Positions 5,336 through 12,489 of a stretch of 13,314 nt of DNA are shown one piece after another. A model generated the notes under the pieces. That model saw only the letters and a program-made list of their open reading frames with translations. It was not told where the DNA came from and did not search any database. The position numbers were made by a program, and so were the translations under genes. The DNA is from JAAYFT01 sp041655755 (lineage in GTDB: Bacteria; Bacillota; Clostridia; Tissierellales; Tissierellaceae): assembly GCA_041655755.1 (NCBI GenBank), contig JBBAEY010000064.1, positions 1-13,314 on the forward strand. Reading direction: 5' to 3'. How positions within the stretch are numbered: the first letter of the stretch is position 1; each line of letters starts with the position of its first letter.

Positions 5336-6607
5336 ATGTTAGATATTAGAAGGATAAGAGCGAATTCAGAAGAAGTAATCCAGGCACTTAAAAAGAGGGA
5401 GGGAAACTTTCCAATTGACAAGGTCCTGGAATTAGACGAAAAGAGAAGAAAGATATTGGCAGAGGTAGAGGAGATGAAGGCAAGGCAAAATCAAGCCTCA
5501 AAGGAGGTTCCCAAGCTTAAAAAGGAGGGCAAGGACCCCAGTCCAATCTTTGCAGAGATGAAAGAATTGGCGGAGAAGGTAAGGGAACTAGATGGACAAT
5601 TAAAGCTAGTAGATGAAGAATTGAGGGATAAATTGCTCCAAATCCCCAATACTCCCCATCAGACAGTAGTAGAGGGAAGAGATGACAGCGACAATGTAGA
5701 GATCAGAGTCCATGGCCAACCAAAGGACTTTGGATTTGAGCCAAAGGCTCACTGGGATTTGGGCACAGACCTAGGCATACTAGACTTTGAAGCTGCTACC
5801 AAGATAACAGGCTCTAGATTTGCCTTGTTTAAGGGTCTGGGATCGAGACTGGAACGTGCCATCACCCAATTTATGCTGGACCTACACACTGGGGAACACG
5901 GCTATATGGAAATGTCACCCCCATTTATGGTAAACAGAAACAGTATGATAGGCACAGGCCAACTGCCAAAGTTTGAGGAGGATATGTTCCACATACCAAG
6001 CAAGGACTATTTCTTGGTACCAACAGCCGAAGTACCCCTTACCAATCTCCTGAGGGATGACATAGTAGATGAAAAGAAGCTACCCATATACTATACAGCC
6101 TACACCCCATGTTTTAGACAAGAGGCTGGCTCAGCAGGCAGAGATACTAGGGGGCTAATAAGAAACCACCAATTCGACAAGGTAGAGTTGGTTAAATTTG
6201 CCAGGCCAGAGGATTCCTATGAAGAACTGGAGAGTCTGACAGCCAATGCAGAGGAGGTCCTAAAAAGGCTAGGATTGCCCTATAGGGTTGTCATGCTCTG
6301 CAGCGGTGATCTAGGTTTTTCATCGGCCAAGACCTATGATATAGAGGTATGGATGCCCTCCTATAATAGGTATGTCGAAATATCCAGTTGTAGCAATTTC
6401 GAGGACTTTCAGGCCAGACGTGCCAATATACGATATAGGCGGGGGGAGACAGGCAAGGTAGAGTTTCTCCACACCTTAAATGGCTCAGGGCTTGCTGTGG
6501 GCAGGACATTTGCCGCTATACTGGAAAATTTCCAAGAGGAAGATGGCTCCATTGTCATACCGGAGGCCCTCAGGCCCTATATGGGGAATATGGAGAAAAT
6601 AGTTTAA
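5336..6607 (+). CDS. serS: Seryl-tRNA synthetase
   Basis: A 423-residue class II aminoacyl-tRNA synthetase that charges tRNA-Ser (and tRNA-Sec where present) with serine in the cytoplasm. Residues ~27-100 are the charged two-helix coiled-coil arm that grips the long variable arm of tRNA-Ser. The catalytic part shows TAEVPL at 230-235, motif 2 with FRQEAGSAGRDTRG from 260, and motif 3 LNGSGLAVGRTFAAILENFQ at 381-400, with the conserved glycines and Arg390. Length is normal. ATG at 5336 is the start because AGGAGG (5324-5329) touches an earlier in-frame ATG at 5330 but lies 6 bases from this one; the resulting MLDIRRIR is the usual SerRS beginning. It is controlled by the T-box leader upstream and appears to be a single-gene unit. 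Confidence 0.97.
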   Translation: MLDIRRIRANSEEVIQALKKREGNFPIDKVLELDEKRRKILAEVEEMKARQNQASKEVPKLKKEGKDPSPIFAEMKELAEKVRELDGQLKLVDEELRDKLLQIPNTPHQTVVEGRDDSDNVEIRVHGQPKDFGFEPKAHWDLGTDLGILDFEAATKITGSRFALFKGLGSRLERAITQFMLDLHTGEHGYMEMSPPFMVNRNSMIGTGQLPKFEEDMFHIPSKDYFLVPTAEVPLTNLLRDDIVDEKKLPIYYTAYTPCFRQEAGSAGRDTRGLIRNHQFDKVELVKFARPEDSYEELESLTANAEEVLKRLGLPYRVVMLCSGDLGFSSAKTYDIEVWMPSYNRYVEISSCSNFEDFQARRANIRYRRGETGKVEFLHTLNGSGLAVGRTFAAILENFQEEDGSIVIPEALRPYMGNMEKIV

Positions 6608-6631
6608 TCTAGTTTTTTGTATATTTAGGAA

Positions 6632-6660
6632 AATGCAAGAATGTTTTTTTATATTGCATT
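6632..6660. repeat. Inverted repeat overlapping the TAXI-operon -35
   Basis: aatgcaa (6632-6638) and ttgcatt (6654-6660) are perfect 7-bp inverted copies 15 bases apart. The right arm covers the -35 hexamer. The 9-mer atattgcat at 6651-6659 recurs at 6717-6725, inside gatat-tgc-atatc (6716-6728), downstream of the predicted start. This could be an operator set for an unknown regulator; in such A/T-rich DNA it could also be chance. Confidence 0.3.
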
Positions 6661-6683
6661 ATCATAGTAACTTAGTATATAAT
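6654..6683 (+). promoter_or_regulatory. Candidate promoter of the TAXI TRAP operon
   Basis: TTGCAT (6654-6659) and consensus TATAAT (6678-6683) with an 18-base spacer. The start near 6690 gives a ~68-base untranslated region before the ATG at 6758. No clear intrinsic terminator separates serS from it; the T run at 6612-6617 has no convincing stem before it. Confidence 0.55.
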
Positions 6684-6757
6684 AAAAAACATACAATATA
6701 TTTAAACATAGGAAAGATATTGCATATCTGAAGGAAAATATGAAAAGGGGGATTATT

Positions 6758-7726
6758 ATGAAGAGAAGATTTATTTCAATCATCTTAGTTTTACTAGTTA
6801 TTGCTTCTATTATCTCAGGATGTGGCTCTACTAAGAAAGAAGATGTGTATATTTCCATAGCAACAGGAGGTACAGGAGGTACTTATTATCCATTGGGCGG
6901 TGCCTTGGCCAAGGTATTCAATGACAATGTCGAAGGAGTTAATGCCAATGTTCAGTCAACTGGAGCTTCTGTAGAAAATGTTGGACTAGTAGCCAATGGA
7001 GAGGCTGAAATAGCCTTTATACAAAATGACATTACCTACTATGCCCTTACAGGTACAGAAAACTTTGAAGGCAAGGATAAGATTACCAACCTTAGGGGAA
7101 TGGCTATGTGGTATCCAGAGGTAGTTCAGATAATCGCTACTGAAAGTTCAGGTATCGAGACCATAGAGGACCTGAGAGGTAAAAAGGTAGCCATAGGAGC
7201 ACCGGGATCTGGAGTAGAGGCAAATGCTAGGCAAATTCTAGGGGTTCATGGAATGACCTATGACGACTTAGGCAAGGCAGACTACCTGTCCTTCAACGAA
7301 GCAGCAGATCAAATCAAGGACAACCAAATCGATGCCGCTTTTGTTACAGCAGGTCTACCAACATCTGCCATAACAGAGCTAGGCCAGACTGCTAAAATAG
7401 TTCTTGTTCCAATTGACAGCCAAAAAATAGCTGAACTAAATGAGGAGTTTCCTTTCTACACAGAGGTAGTTATACCGGCTGATACCTATGGAGGACAAGA
7501 TAGAGATGTGGCAGCGGCAGCTGTAATGGCCATGATAGTAGTACCCGAAGAGCTAGATGAAGACCTAGTATACAACATGACCAAGCAGATGTTTGAACAA
7601 AAACAAGTTATAGTAGATACCCACAGCAGGGGTAATGACCTTAGTCTTGAAACTGCACTTAGTGGTATGCCAGTAGAATTACATTCAGGTGCAAAAAGGT
7701 ATTATGATGAAAAAGGTGTTAAATAA
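6758..7726 (+). CDS. TAXI-family TRAP transporter solute-binding lipoprotein
   Basis: A 322-residue extracytoplasmic solute receptor of the TAXI (TRAP-associated extracytoplasmic immunogenic) family, which catches a small, probably carboxylate-type substrate and hands it to the TRAP permease. The N-terminus is a lipoprotein signal: KRR, a hydrophobic stretch, then lipobox I-S-G-C with the lipidated cysteine at 22. The TAXI signature IATGGTGGTYYPLGGALAK follows at ~34-52, and VAIGAPGSGVEANARQIL in the middle is also typical. ATG 6758 is preferred over ATG 6740: AAGGGGG (6745-6751) is 6 bases upstream of it, and the longer start would place extra residues before the signal. The gene overlaps the DUF1850 gene by 23 bases, followed by the fused permease. 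The substrate is unknown; glutamate is reported for some relatives but cannot be inferred here. Confidence 0.93.
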   Translation: MKRRFISIILVLLVIASIISGCGSTKKEDVYISIATGGTGGTYYPLGGALAKVFNDNVEGVNANVQSTGASVENVGLVANGEAEIAFIQNDITYYALTGTENFEGKDKITNLRGMAMWYPEVVQIIATESSGIETIEDLRGKKVAIGAPGSGVEANARQILGVHGMTYDDLGKADYLSFNEAADQIKDNQIDAAFVTAGLPTSAITELGQTAKIVLVPIDSQKIAELNEEFPFYTEVVIPADTYGGQDRDVAAAAVMAMIVVPEELDEDLVYNMTKQMFEQKQVIVDTHSRGNDLSLETALSGMPVELHSGAKRYYDEKGVK

Positions 7727-8264
7727 AATATATTTAAAGGGAAAAGGTATTGGAGGCTCCTTCAATACCTTCCCTACATATTTTGCCATTATTCTTATAT
7801 TGTTAGTCTTGATTTTCTTCCTGTGGCTCTATCCCCAGAAGCTACTCCTGGCTACAGATTATAAATCAGGCAAGTATTTAAGATCTTGGCCTATAGGAGA
7901 GGGGGAAGAATTTGCTATAGTCTATACCCACTCCGTAGAATTGACAGAGGTCGTAGAAGATTATTTGATTGTGGACCATAAGATAATATTAAAGGATACC
8001 TATTTTAAATCCTATGGGGCAGGATTGCCTGCCACAACTCCCTATAAATTTGAAATAACAGAAAAAGGATTTAGAATATATGATATAGATGAGGAAATGG
8101 AAAATCTCATATACCGGACAGGTGCTGAAAGGGCAAATCATAGGTTGTTGCTGAGGGATAAGGAATATAAGTTTTTGGACTTTTCGGGACCTAGGACAGG
8201 TGTAAAATTAGATGTAAAAGGTACTAACCTTTTATTTTATTTAGTAAGGGAGGCATTTAGATGA
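7704..8264 (+). CDS. DUF1850 protein, membrane-anchored TRAP partner
   Basis: A 186-residue protein of the DUF1850 family, found beside TAXI TRAP genes; its molecular role is not known. One membrane segment lies near residues 20-42 (FAIILILLVLIFFLWLY), which would leave the remaining ~140 residues outside the membrane. The hallmark stretch FAIVYTHSVELTEVVEDY follows, as do the conserved TYFKSYGAGLP-type region and a C-terminal beta-rich part. The start ATG at 7704 (or 7707) lies inside the 3' end of the solute-binding gene, with AAAAAGG upstream (7693-7699). A GTG at 7689 is possible in frame but lacks a ribosome site. The stop overlaps the permease ATG (ATGA at 8261-8264). The tight overlaps at both ends argue for coupled translation and a fixed stoichiometry with the transporter. 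Confidence 0.85.
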   Translation: MMKKVLNKIYLKGKGIGGSFNTFPTYFAIILILLVLIFFLWLYPQKLLLATDYKSGKYLRSWPIGEGEEFAIVYTHSVELTEVVEDYLIVDHKIILKDTYFKSYGAGLPATTPYKFEITEKGFRIYDIDEEMENLIYRTGAERANHRLLLRDKEYKFLDFSGPRTGVKLDVKGTNLLFYLVREAFR

Positions 8265-10261
8265 AGGACAAGAAGTTAATGACAGAATCAGATGTATCTA
8301 TGAATGTAGACGAGTTAATGGAAGAATACGATGCTGAAACATCTAAGGCTAGAAAGTTAACAGGTATGGCAGGGAAAGTAGCTATGGTAGTAGCTATTAT
8401 AATGTCAGCCTTTCAGCTCTATACAGCAGGATTTGGTACCTTGCTATCGGTCAAGCAAAGAGCTCTCCATATTATATTCGCCTTTGCCCTGGGATTTTTA
8501 TTATATCCGGGCAGCAAAAAGTCAAAGAAGGATAGGGCATCATTATTAGATTACATTTTTATAATCTTAGTAGTAATTGTGTTTGGTTACTTATTTATTT
8601 TTGTCAATGAGATCGCAAATAAGGGTGGAAGCACCACCCCTGTAGATTTATTGTTTGGAGGTCTAGCCATACTCCTGACCCTAGAGGCAACCAGGAGGGT
8701 AGTGGGACCTGAACTTCCCATAGTAGCAATACTGTTTTTATCGTATGCCAAGCTAGGGCCATATTTGCCAGGCCTCTTGTCCCATAGGGGCTATAGCTTT
8801 GAGAGGATAATATCCCATATGTACCTGACCTTAGAGGGTATATTGGGTATTCCCATAGGGGTATCTGCCACCTATGTATTTATGTTTATACTATTTGGTT
8901 CATTTTTAGACAAGACAGGAGTAGGTAAATTTTTCATAGACCTAGCCTATTCGCTGACGGGCCACCTCAAGAGTGGACCTGCCATGACAGCAGTAGTGGC
9001 ATCAGGGCTAATGGGTTCCATATCAGGTAGTTCAGTAGCCAATACCGTAACTACTGGGGCCTTTACCATACCCCTCATGAAGAAGACAGGCTATAAGCCC
9101 TACTTTGCAGGTGCAGTAGAAGCCGCGGCCTCTACCGGAGGGCAAATAATGCCGCCAGTAATGGGGGCAGCAGCCTTTATCATGGCGGACTTTACGGGGA
9201 TAAGATACAAGTATATCATAGCAGCTGCAGCCATTCCAGCCATACTCTACTATTTTGCAGTGGGCACAATGGTGCACTTAGAGGCCTCAAAGCTTGGACT
9301 AAAGGGATTGCCAAAGGAAGAACTTCCAAAGCTAGGTAAAATACTTAAAAAAGACGGATACCTGCTCACTCCCCTAGCCTTTATCATATACTTCCTGATG
9401 AAGGGTTATACAGCTACCAAAGCAGCCTTTTATTCTATTATTATATCCATAGTAATAGCTGTGGTTGCCAGCATCATTAGAAAGGACAATTCATTCAAGT
9501 TAGAGGACTTTTTCGCCGCCTTGGAGGCAGGAGCCAAGGGCTCCATAGGGGTAGCATTGGCCTGTGCCAGTGCAGGTATGATAGTGGGAGTAGTCACCTT
9601 GACGGGCCTAGGCCTCAAAGTTGCAGAGCTCATAGTTACCCTAGCACAGGGAAAGTTGTTGTTGACCTTGTTTTTCACCATGATAGCATCCATAATTCTA
9701 GGCATGGGCTTGCCTACGACAGCCAAATATATCGTACTGGCCACCATGGCAGTACCAGCCCTAGTTAAGTTAAATGTAAACCTAATGGCAGCCCACTTAT
9801 TTATCCTATATTTTGGAGTAATCGCAGATATTACACCGCCAGTAGCCTTAGCGGCCTATGCGGGGGCCGGTATCGCAGGGGCCAATTCAATGAAGACTGG
9901 TTTTCAGGCAGTTAAACTGGCTCTGGCAGCCTTTATAGTACCCTATATATTTGCCATAGACTCTTCCCTGATTTTAGTCAAGGAAGTAGTGGGGACATCG
10001 GTTACATTCCTGCCCATCCTAAGTGCTGTACCCGTTATCATATCGGCGATATTGGGCATACTTTGCCTGGGGAGTGCAGTGGAGGGTTATTTAATAGACT
10101 ACACAAAGATATACGAAAGGGTACTCCTTGCCATAGGGGCCTTGTTGCTCTTGAAACCGGGTCTATGGACTGATGCCTTTGGATTGGCAGTGCTTATAGT
10201 GGTATATTTGCTTCAAAGACAGAGAACAAAGAGATTAGATCCACAAGCAGGAAACCTTTAG
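8261..10261 (+). CDS. TRAP transporter fused permease (DctQ-DctM fusion, TAXI type)
   Basis: A 666-residue multi-spanning membrane protein that joins the small DctQ-like four-helix part (about residues 35-160) to the large DctM-like channel part, as in TAXI-type fused TRAP permeases. It would carry substrate from the lipoprotein receptor inward, driven by an ion gradient. Family motifs are GSISGSSVANTVTTGAF, then EAAASTGGQIMPPVMGAAAF in the first half of DctM. The second half repeats the theme with LGMGLPTTAKYIVLATM and ADITPPVALAAYAGAGIAGA. A charged loop (around RKDNSFKLEDFF) separates the two halves. The N-terminal ~35 residues are acidic and cytoplasmic. AAGGGAGG (8246-8253) precedes the ATG, which overlaps the DUF1850 stop by four bases. 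The stop codon lies in the right edge of the terminator loop. Confidence 0.94.
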   Translation: MKDKKLMTESDVSMNVDELMEEYDAETSKARKLTGMAGKVAMVVAIIMSAFQLYTAGFGTLLSVKQRALHIIFAFALGFLLYPGSKKSKKDRASLLDYIFIILVVIVFGYLFIFVNEIANKGGSTTPVDLLFGGLAILLTLEATRRVVGPELPIVAILFLSYAKLGPYLPGLLSHRGYSFERIISHMYLTLEGILGIPIGVSATYVFMFILFGSFLDKTGVGKFFIDLAYSLTGHLKSGPAMTAVVASGLMGSISGSSVANTVTTGAFTIPLMKKTGYKPYFAGAVEAAASTGGQIMPPVMGAAAFIMADFTGIRYKYIIAAAAIPAILYYFAVGTMVHLEASKLGLKGLPKEELPKLGKILKKDGYLLTPLAFIIYFLMKGYTATKAAFYSIIISIVIAVVASIIRKDNSFKLEDFFAALEAGAKGSIGVALACASAGMIVGVVTLTGLGLKVAELIVTLAQGKLLLTLFFTMIASIILGMGLPTTAKYIVLATMAVPALVKLNVNLMAAHLFILYFGVIADITPPVALAAYAGAGIAGANSMKTGFQAVKLALAAFIVPYIFAIDSSLILVKEVVGTSVTFLPILSAVPVIISAILGILCLGSAVEGYLIDYTKIYERVLLAIGALLLLKPGLWTDAFGLAVLIVVYLLQRQRTKRLDPQAGNL

Positions 10262-10273
10262 GTTTCCTGCTTT
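10245..10273 (+). terminator. Intrinsic terminator overlapping the TRAP permease stop codon
   Basis: aagcaggaaacc (10245-10256) and ggtttcctgctt (10261-10272) form a perfect 12-bp stem with a 4-base ttta loop. The TAG stop codon (10259-10261) sits in the loop and first base of the descending arm. The U tract after it is short (ttt, then aat), so it may be moderate in strength or work partly as an mRNA 3'-end stabiliser. Confidence 0.7.
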
Positions 10274-10405
10274 AATATACATATACATATCCTATTCGCC
10301 ACCAGGCCCTTGTAATAACCTTCCCTTGAATGTTCTTGAACACTGAGTTCACCCCGATAATACTTGCATCTGTAACTCAAATATATCTAACAGCTTGCAT
10401 TATGG

Positions 10406-10446
10406 AATTAATTCACGATAAATGTATTATATATTGTGAATTAATT
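10406..10446. promoter_or_regulatory. Long inverted repeat upstream of the ABC exporter promoter
   Basis: aattaattcacgata (10406-10420) and tattgtgaattaatt (10432-10446) are inverted copies of 15 bases with a single mismatch that would be a G-U pair in RNA, around an 11-base centre. The right arm overlaps the TTGACC -35-like hexamer. The position is right for an operator of a regulator of the exporter, but no regulator gene is in the window. The rest of the intergenic stretch (10274-10405) shows only a CTTGAA direct repeat (10325-10330, 10335-10340) and no gene. Confidence 0.5.
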
Positions 10447-10476
10447 GACCATTATTAGGAAGTATTTTGATATAAT
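10445..10476 (+). promoter_or_regulatory. Extended -10 promoter of the ABC exporter operon
   Basis: TGATATAAT at 10468-10476 is an extended -10 (TG-N-TATAAT). The only -35-like hexamer, TTGACC at 10445-10450, is 20 bases away, which is too far for a classical pair, so the promoter would rely on the TG element or an activator. A second overlapping TATAAT is at 10476-10481. The start near 10483 leaves a very short leader before the ribosome site at 10491. Confidence 0.5.
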
Positions 10477-10503
10477 ATAATCACAAGAATAGGGGTGATA
10501 TAT

Positions 10504-11433
10504 GTGGTGGTGAAAGTCAGCAATTTAGTGAAGAGGTATAAGGAGAAGATAGCCCTGGACCACTTCAATATGGAGCTAGAGGAAGGTGAGATACTGGGCC
10601 TATTGGGACCCAATGGATGCGGTAAGACCACGGTAATCAATTGTATCCTTTCCCTTTTGAACTTTGATGAGGGTGAAATTGAAATATTTGGGGAGAAAAT
10701 GACCCCCAATTCCTATGACATAAAAAGGCAAATTGGAATTGTGCCCCAGGAGGTAGCAGTATTTGAAAATCTGACAGTTAAAGAGAATATCGACTACTTT
10801 TGTGGCCTATATGTGGAGGACAGGAGTCTAAGAAAACAATATGTAGAAGAAGCTATAGATTTTGTGGGTTTAGGTGACTATAGGAAGTTTTGCCCAAGGA
10901 AACTAAGTGGTGGATTGAGGAGGAGATTAAACATCGCCTGTGGAATAGCCCATAGGCCAAAGCTCATTTTCCTAGATGAACCTACGGTGGCAGTCGACGC
11001 TCAAAGCAGAAACTTTATCCTAGATGGCATCAAGAGGTTAAATGAAGAGGGAAGTAGCATAATCTATACAACCCACTATCTGGAGGAGGCAGAAACACTC
11101 TGCAAAAGAATAATCATAATGGATAATGGGAAGAACCTAGTGTCGGGTAGCAATGAGGAATTGAAGGCGATGATAAGCACAAGTGAAAAGATAGTTGTAA
11201 AGTTTCTAGAGCCAGGGACTATAGGAGATAAAATGAAAGAAATCCCCCATGTCGTCGACATAGAAAGGAACGGGGAAGACTATATCATAAAATTTGAAAA
11301 TGGCTTTAACAATATGGCAAATCTGCTGGAATTTATAAAGGATAACAATTTAACTTACACGAAGTTCTATAGCCAGATACCAAGCTTAAATGACGTATTT
11401 CTACAGCTTACAGGGAAGGGGCTGAGAGATTAG
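10504..11433 (+). CDS. ABC transporter ATP-binding protein (ABC-2 exporter type)
   Basis: A 309-residue cytoplasmic ATPase that powers the two downstream ABC-2 permeases. In order: Walker A GPNGCGKT at 35-42, Q-loop glutamine 82 in PQEVAVFENLTV, signature LSGGLRRRLNIACG from 134, Walker B LIFLDEP at 154-160, D-loop around AVDAQSR, and switch histidine 191 in TTHYLEEAE. A ~80-residue C-terminal extension is usual in the DrrA/NatA-like exporter group. Three in-frame GTG codons (10504, 10507, 10510) follow AGGGG at 10491-10495; GTG 10504, 8 bases away, fits best. The GTG at 10495 overlaps the ribosome site. The stop abuts the next ATG directly. The cargo (drug, peptide, sodium or lipid-like) cannot be told. 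Confidence 0.93.
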   Translation: MVVKVSNLVKRYKEKIALDHFNMELEEGEILGLLGPNGCGKTTVINCILSLLNFDEGEIEIFGEKMTPNSYDIKRQIGIVPQEVAVFENLTVKENIDYFCGLYVEDRSLRKQYVEEAIDFVGLGDYRKFCPRKLSGGLRRRLNIACGIAHRPKLIFLDEPTVAVDAQSRNFILDGIKRLNEEGSSIIYTTHYLEEAETLCKRIIIMDNGKNLVSGSNEELKAMISTSEKIVVKFLEPGTIGDKMKEIPHVVDIERNGEDYIIKFENGFNNMANLLEFIKDNNLTYTKFYSQIPSLNDVFLQLTGKGLRD

Positions 11434-12489
11434 ATGAAAAGACTAGCTAGGAATCTTTTTTATCAAGGGAAAAACCTGCTTGGGGAAAAAGCCCTCATAT
11501 TTTGGGGCATAATATACCCCCTAATAATGGCCCTGTTTTTCCATACTGCCTTTAGCGGCATAATGAATATAGAGCTGGAAAGCATAGCTATTGGCATAGA
11601 CAAAGATAACCCCGTAAGATACATATTGGAAGAGATAGAAATAATTGATGTTCATGTCCTGAAAGATGTGGAAGCAAAAGAAAAACTTGAAGATGAGGAC
11701 ATAGGAGGATATATAGATGGAGATTTAAAGCTCTTGGTAAAAAAATCGGGGATCAATCAGACTGTAATCAAGGAAATCCTAGACCAGATAAAACAGATGG
11801 AGAAGCTAGGCCTACCCATGGAAAGATTCGACTTTTCAGCAAATTATATAGAGGACAAAAATCAAAGGGCTGACACCATAATAATCATATTCTATTCCCT
11901 AATTGCTATGGTATCTACATATGGGCTATTTTCGGGCATTGAAACCGTAAGTCTAATGCAGGCCAATTTGTCCAATGTAGGTAAAAGGCTAAATGCAACT
12001 CCGTTGAAGAAAAAGGACTTTTTATTGGCGGGAATCATAGTTTCCCTGTCTATAAACATGCTCTCAAATGCAATATTGCTGATTTTCATTAAGCATTTTT
12101 TAAAATTGAAGCTATTTACAGGGTTACTGTATAGTGGGATACTTATTATCTTGGGCAACCTATTTGGAGTGGGTCTAGGTATATTAATCGGTGCATCTAG
12201 CAAGAGAAATGCAAATGCAAAGACTATCTTGGGAATATTCATCACACTTGTCCTTTCCTTCCTATCGGGTATGATGTCTACAGATATAAAGATTATGCTA
12301 GATAAAAGGCTTCCGTTAGTAGGTAAGGTCAATCCTATTTCCATCATAACCAACAATTTATACAAGATAAACCTGCTTGGTAACACAAAAAATGCCATAG
12401 GGGGAATGACAATCCTGGGAATATATTGTCTTATGTTAATTTTTCTATCCTACGGGTTTTTGAGGGGGAAGACCTATGACAGTATATAA
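11434..12489 (+). CDS. ABC-2-type transporter permease
   Basis: A 351-residue membrane subunit of the exporter. The first membrane segment is near residues 19-43 (ALIFWGIIYPLIMALFFH). A soluble, probably extracytoplasmic region of about 100 residues follows (45-145, acidic, with IGIDKDNPVRYILEE). Then a cluster of segments covers IIIIFYSLIAMVSTYGLF, the KKKDFLLAGIIVSLSINML loop region, a glycine-rich LIILGNLFGVGLGILIGAS, ILGIFITLVLSFLSGMMS, and a last segment near the C-terminus. This is the ABC2_membrane_3 pattern. Translation starts on the base after the ATPase stop, and the 3' end overlaps the second permease by 14 bases. Substrate unknown. Confidence 0.88.
   Translation: MKRLARNLFYQGKNLLGEKALIFWGIIYPLIMALFFHTAFSGIMNIELESIAIGIDKDNPVRYILEEIEIIDVHVLKDVEAKEKLEDEDIGGYIDGDLKLLVKKSGINQTVIKEILDQIKQMEKLGLPMERFDFSANYIEDKNQRADTIIIIFYSLIAMVSTYGLFSGIETVSLMQANLSNVGKRLNATPLKKKDFLLAGIIVSLSINMLSNAILLIFIKHFLKLKLFTGLLYSGILIILGNLFGVGLGILIGASSKRNANAKTILGIFITLVLSFLSGMMSTDIKIMLDKRLPLVGKVNPISIITNNLYKINLLGNTKNAIGGMTILGIYCLMLIFLSYGFLRGKTYDSI

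Noticed and set aside
6595..6620. Terminator directly after serS
   Set aside because: There is a T run at 6612-6617, but the bases before it form only a weak, bulged 3-4 bp stem.
8194..8207. A gacaggtgtaaa string identical to the left part of the NiaR-like site
   Set aside because: It lies within the DUF1850 coding region with no inverted partner and no nearby promoter; taken as chance.
10331..10342. tgttc-tt-gaaca palindrome, considered as a LexA-type site
   Set aside because: The half-site order (GTTC then GAAC) is the reverse of the Firmicute LexA box, and no SOS gene follows.
11892..12398. 168-codon open frame on the minus strand inside the first ABC permease gene
   Set aside because: It is antisense to a gene with clear membrane-protein features, has no ribosome site or family motif, and is explained by codon bias of the + strand gene.
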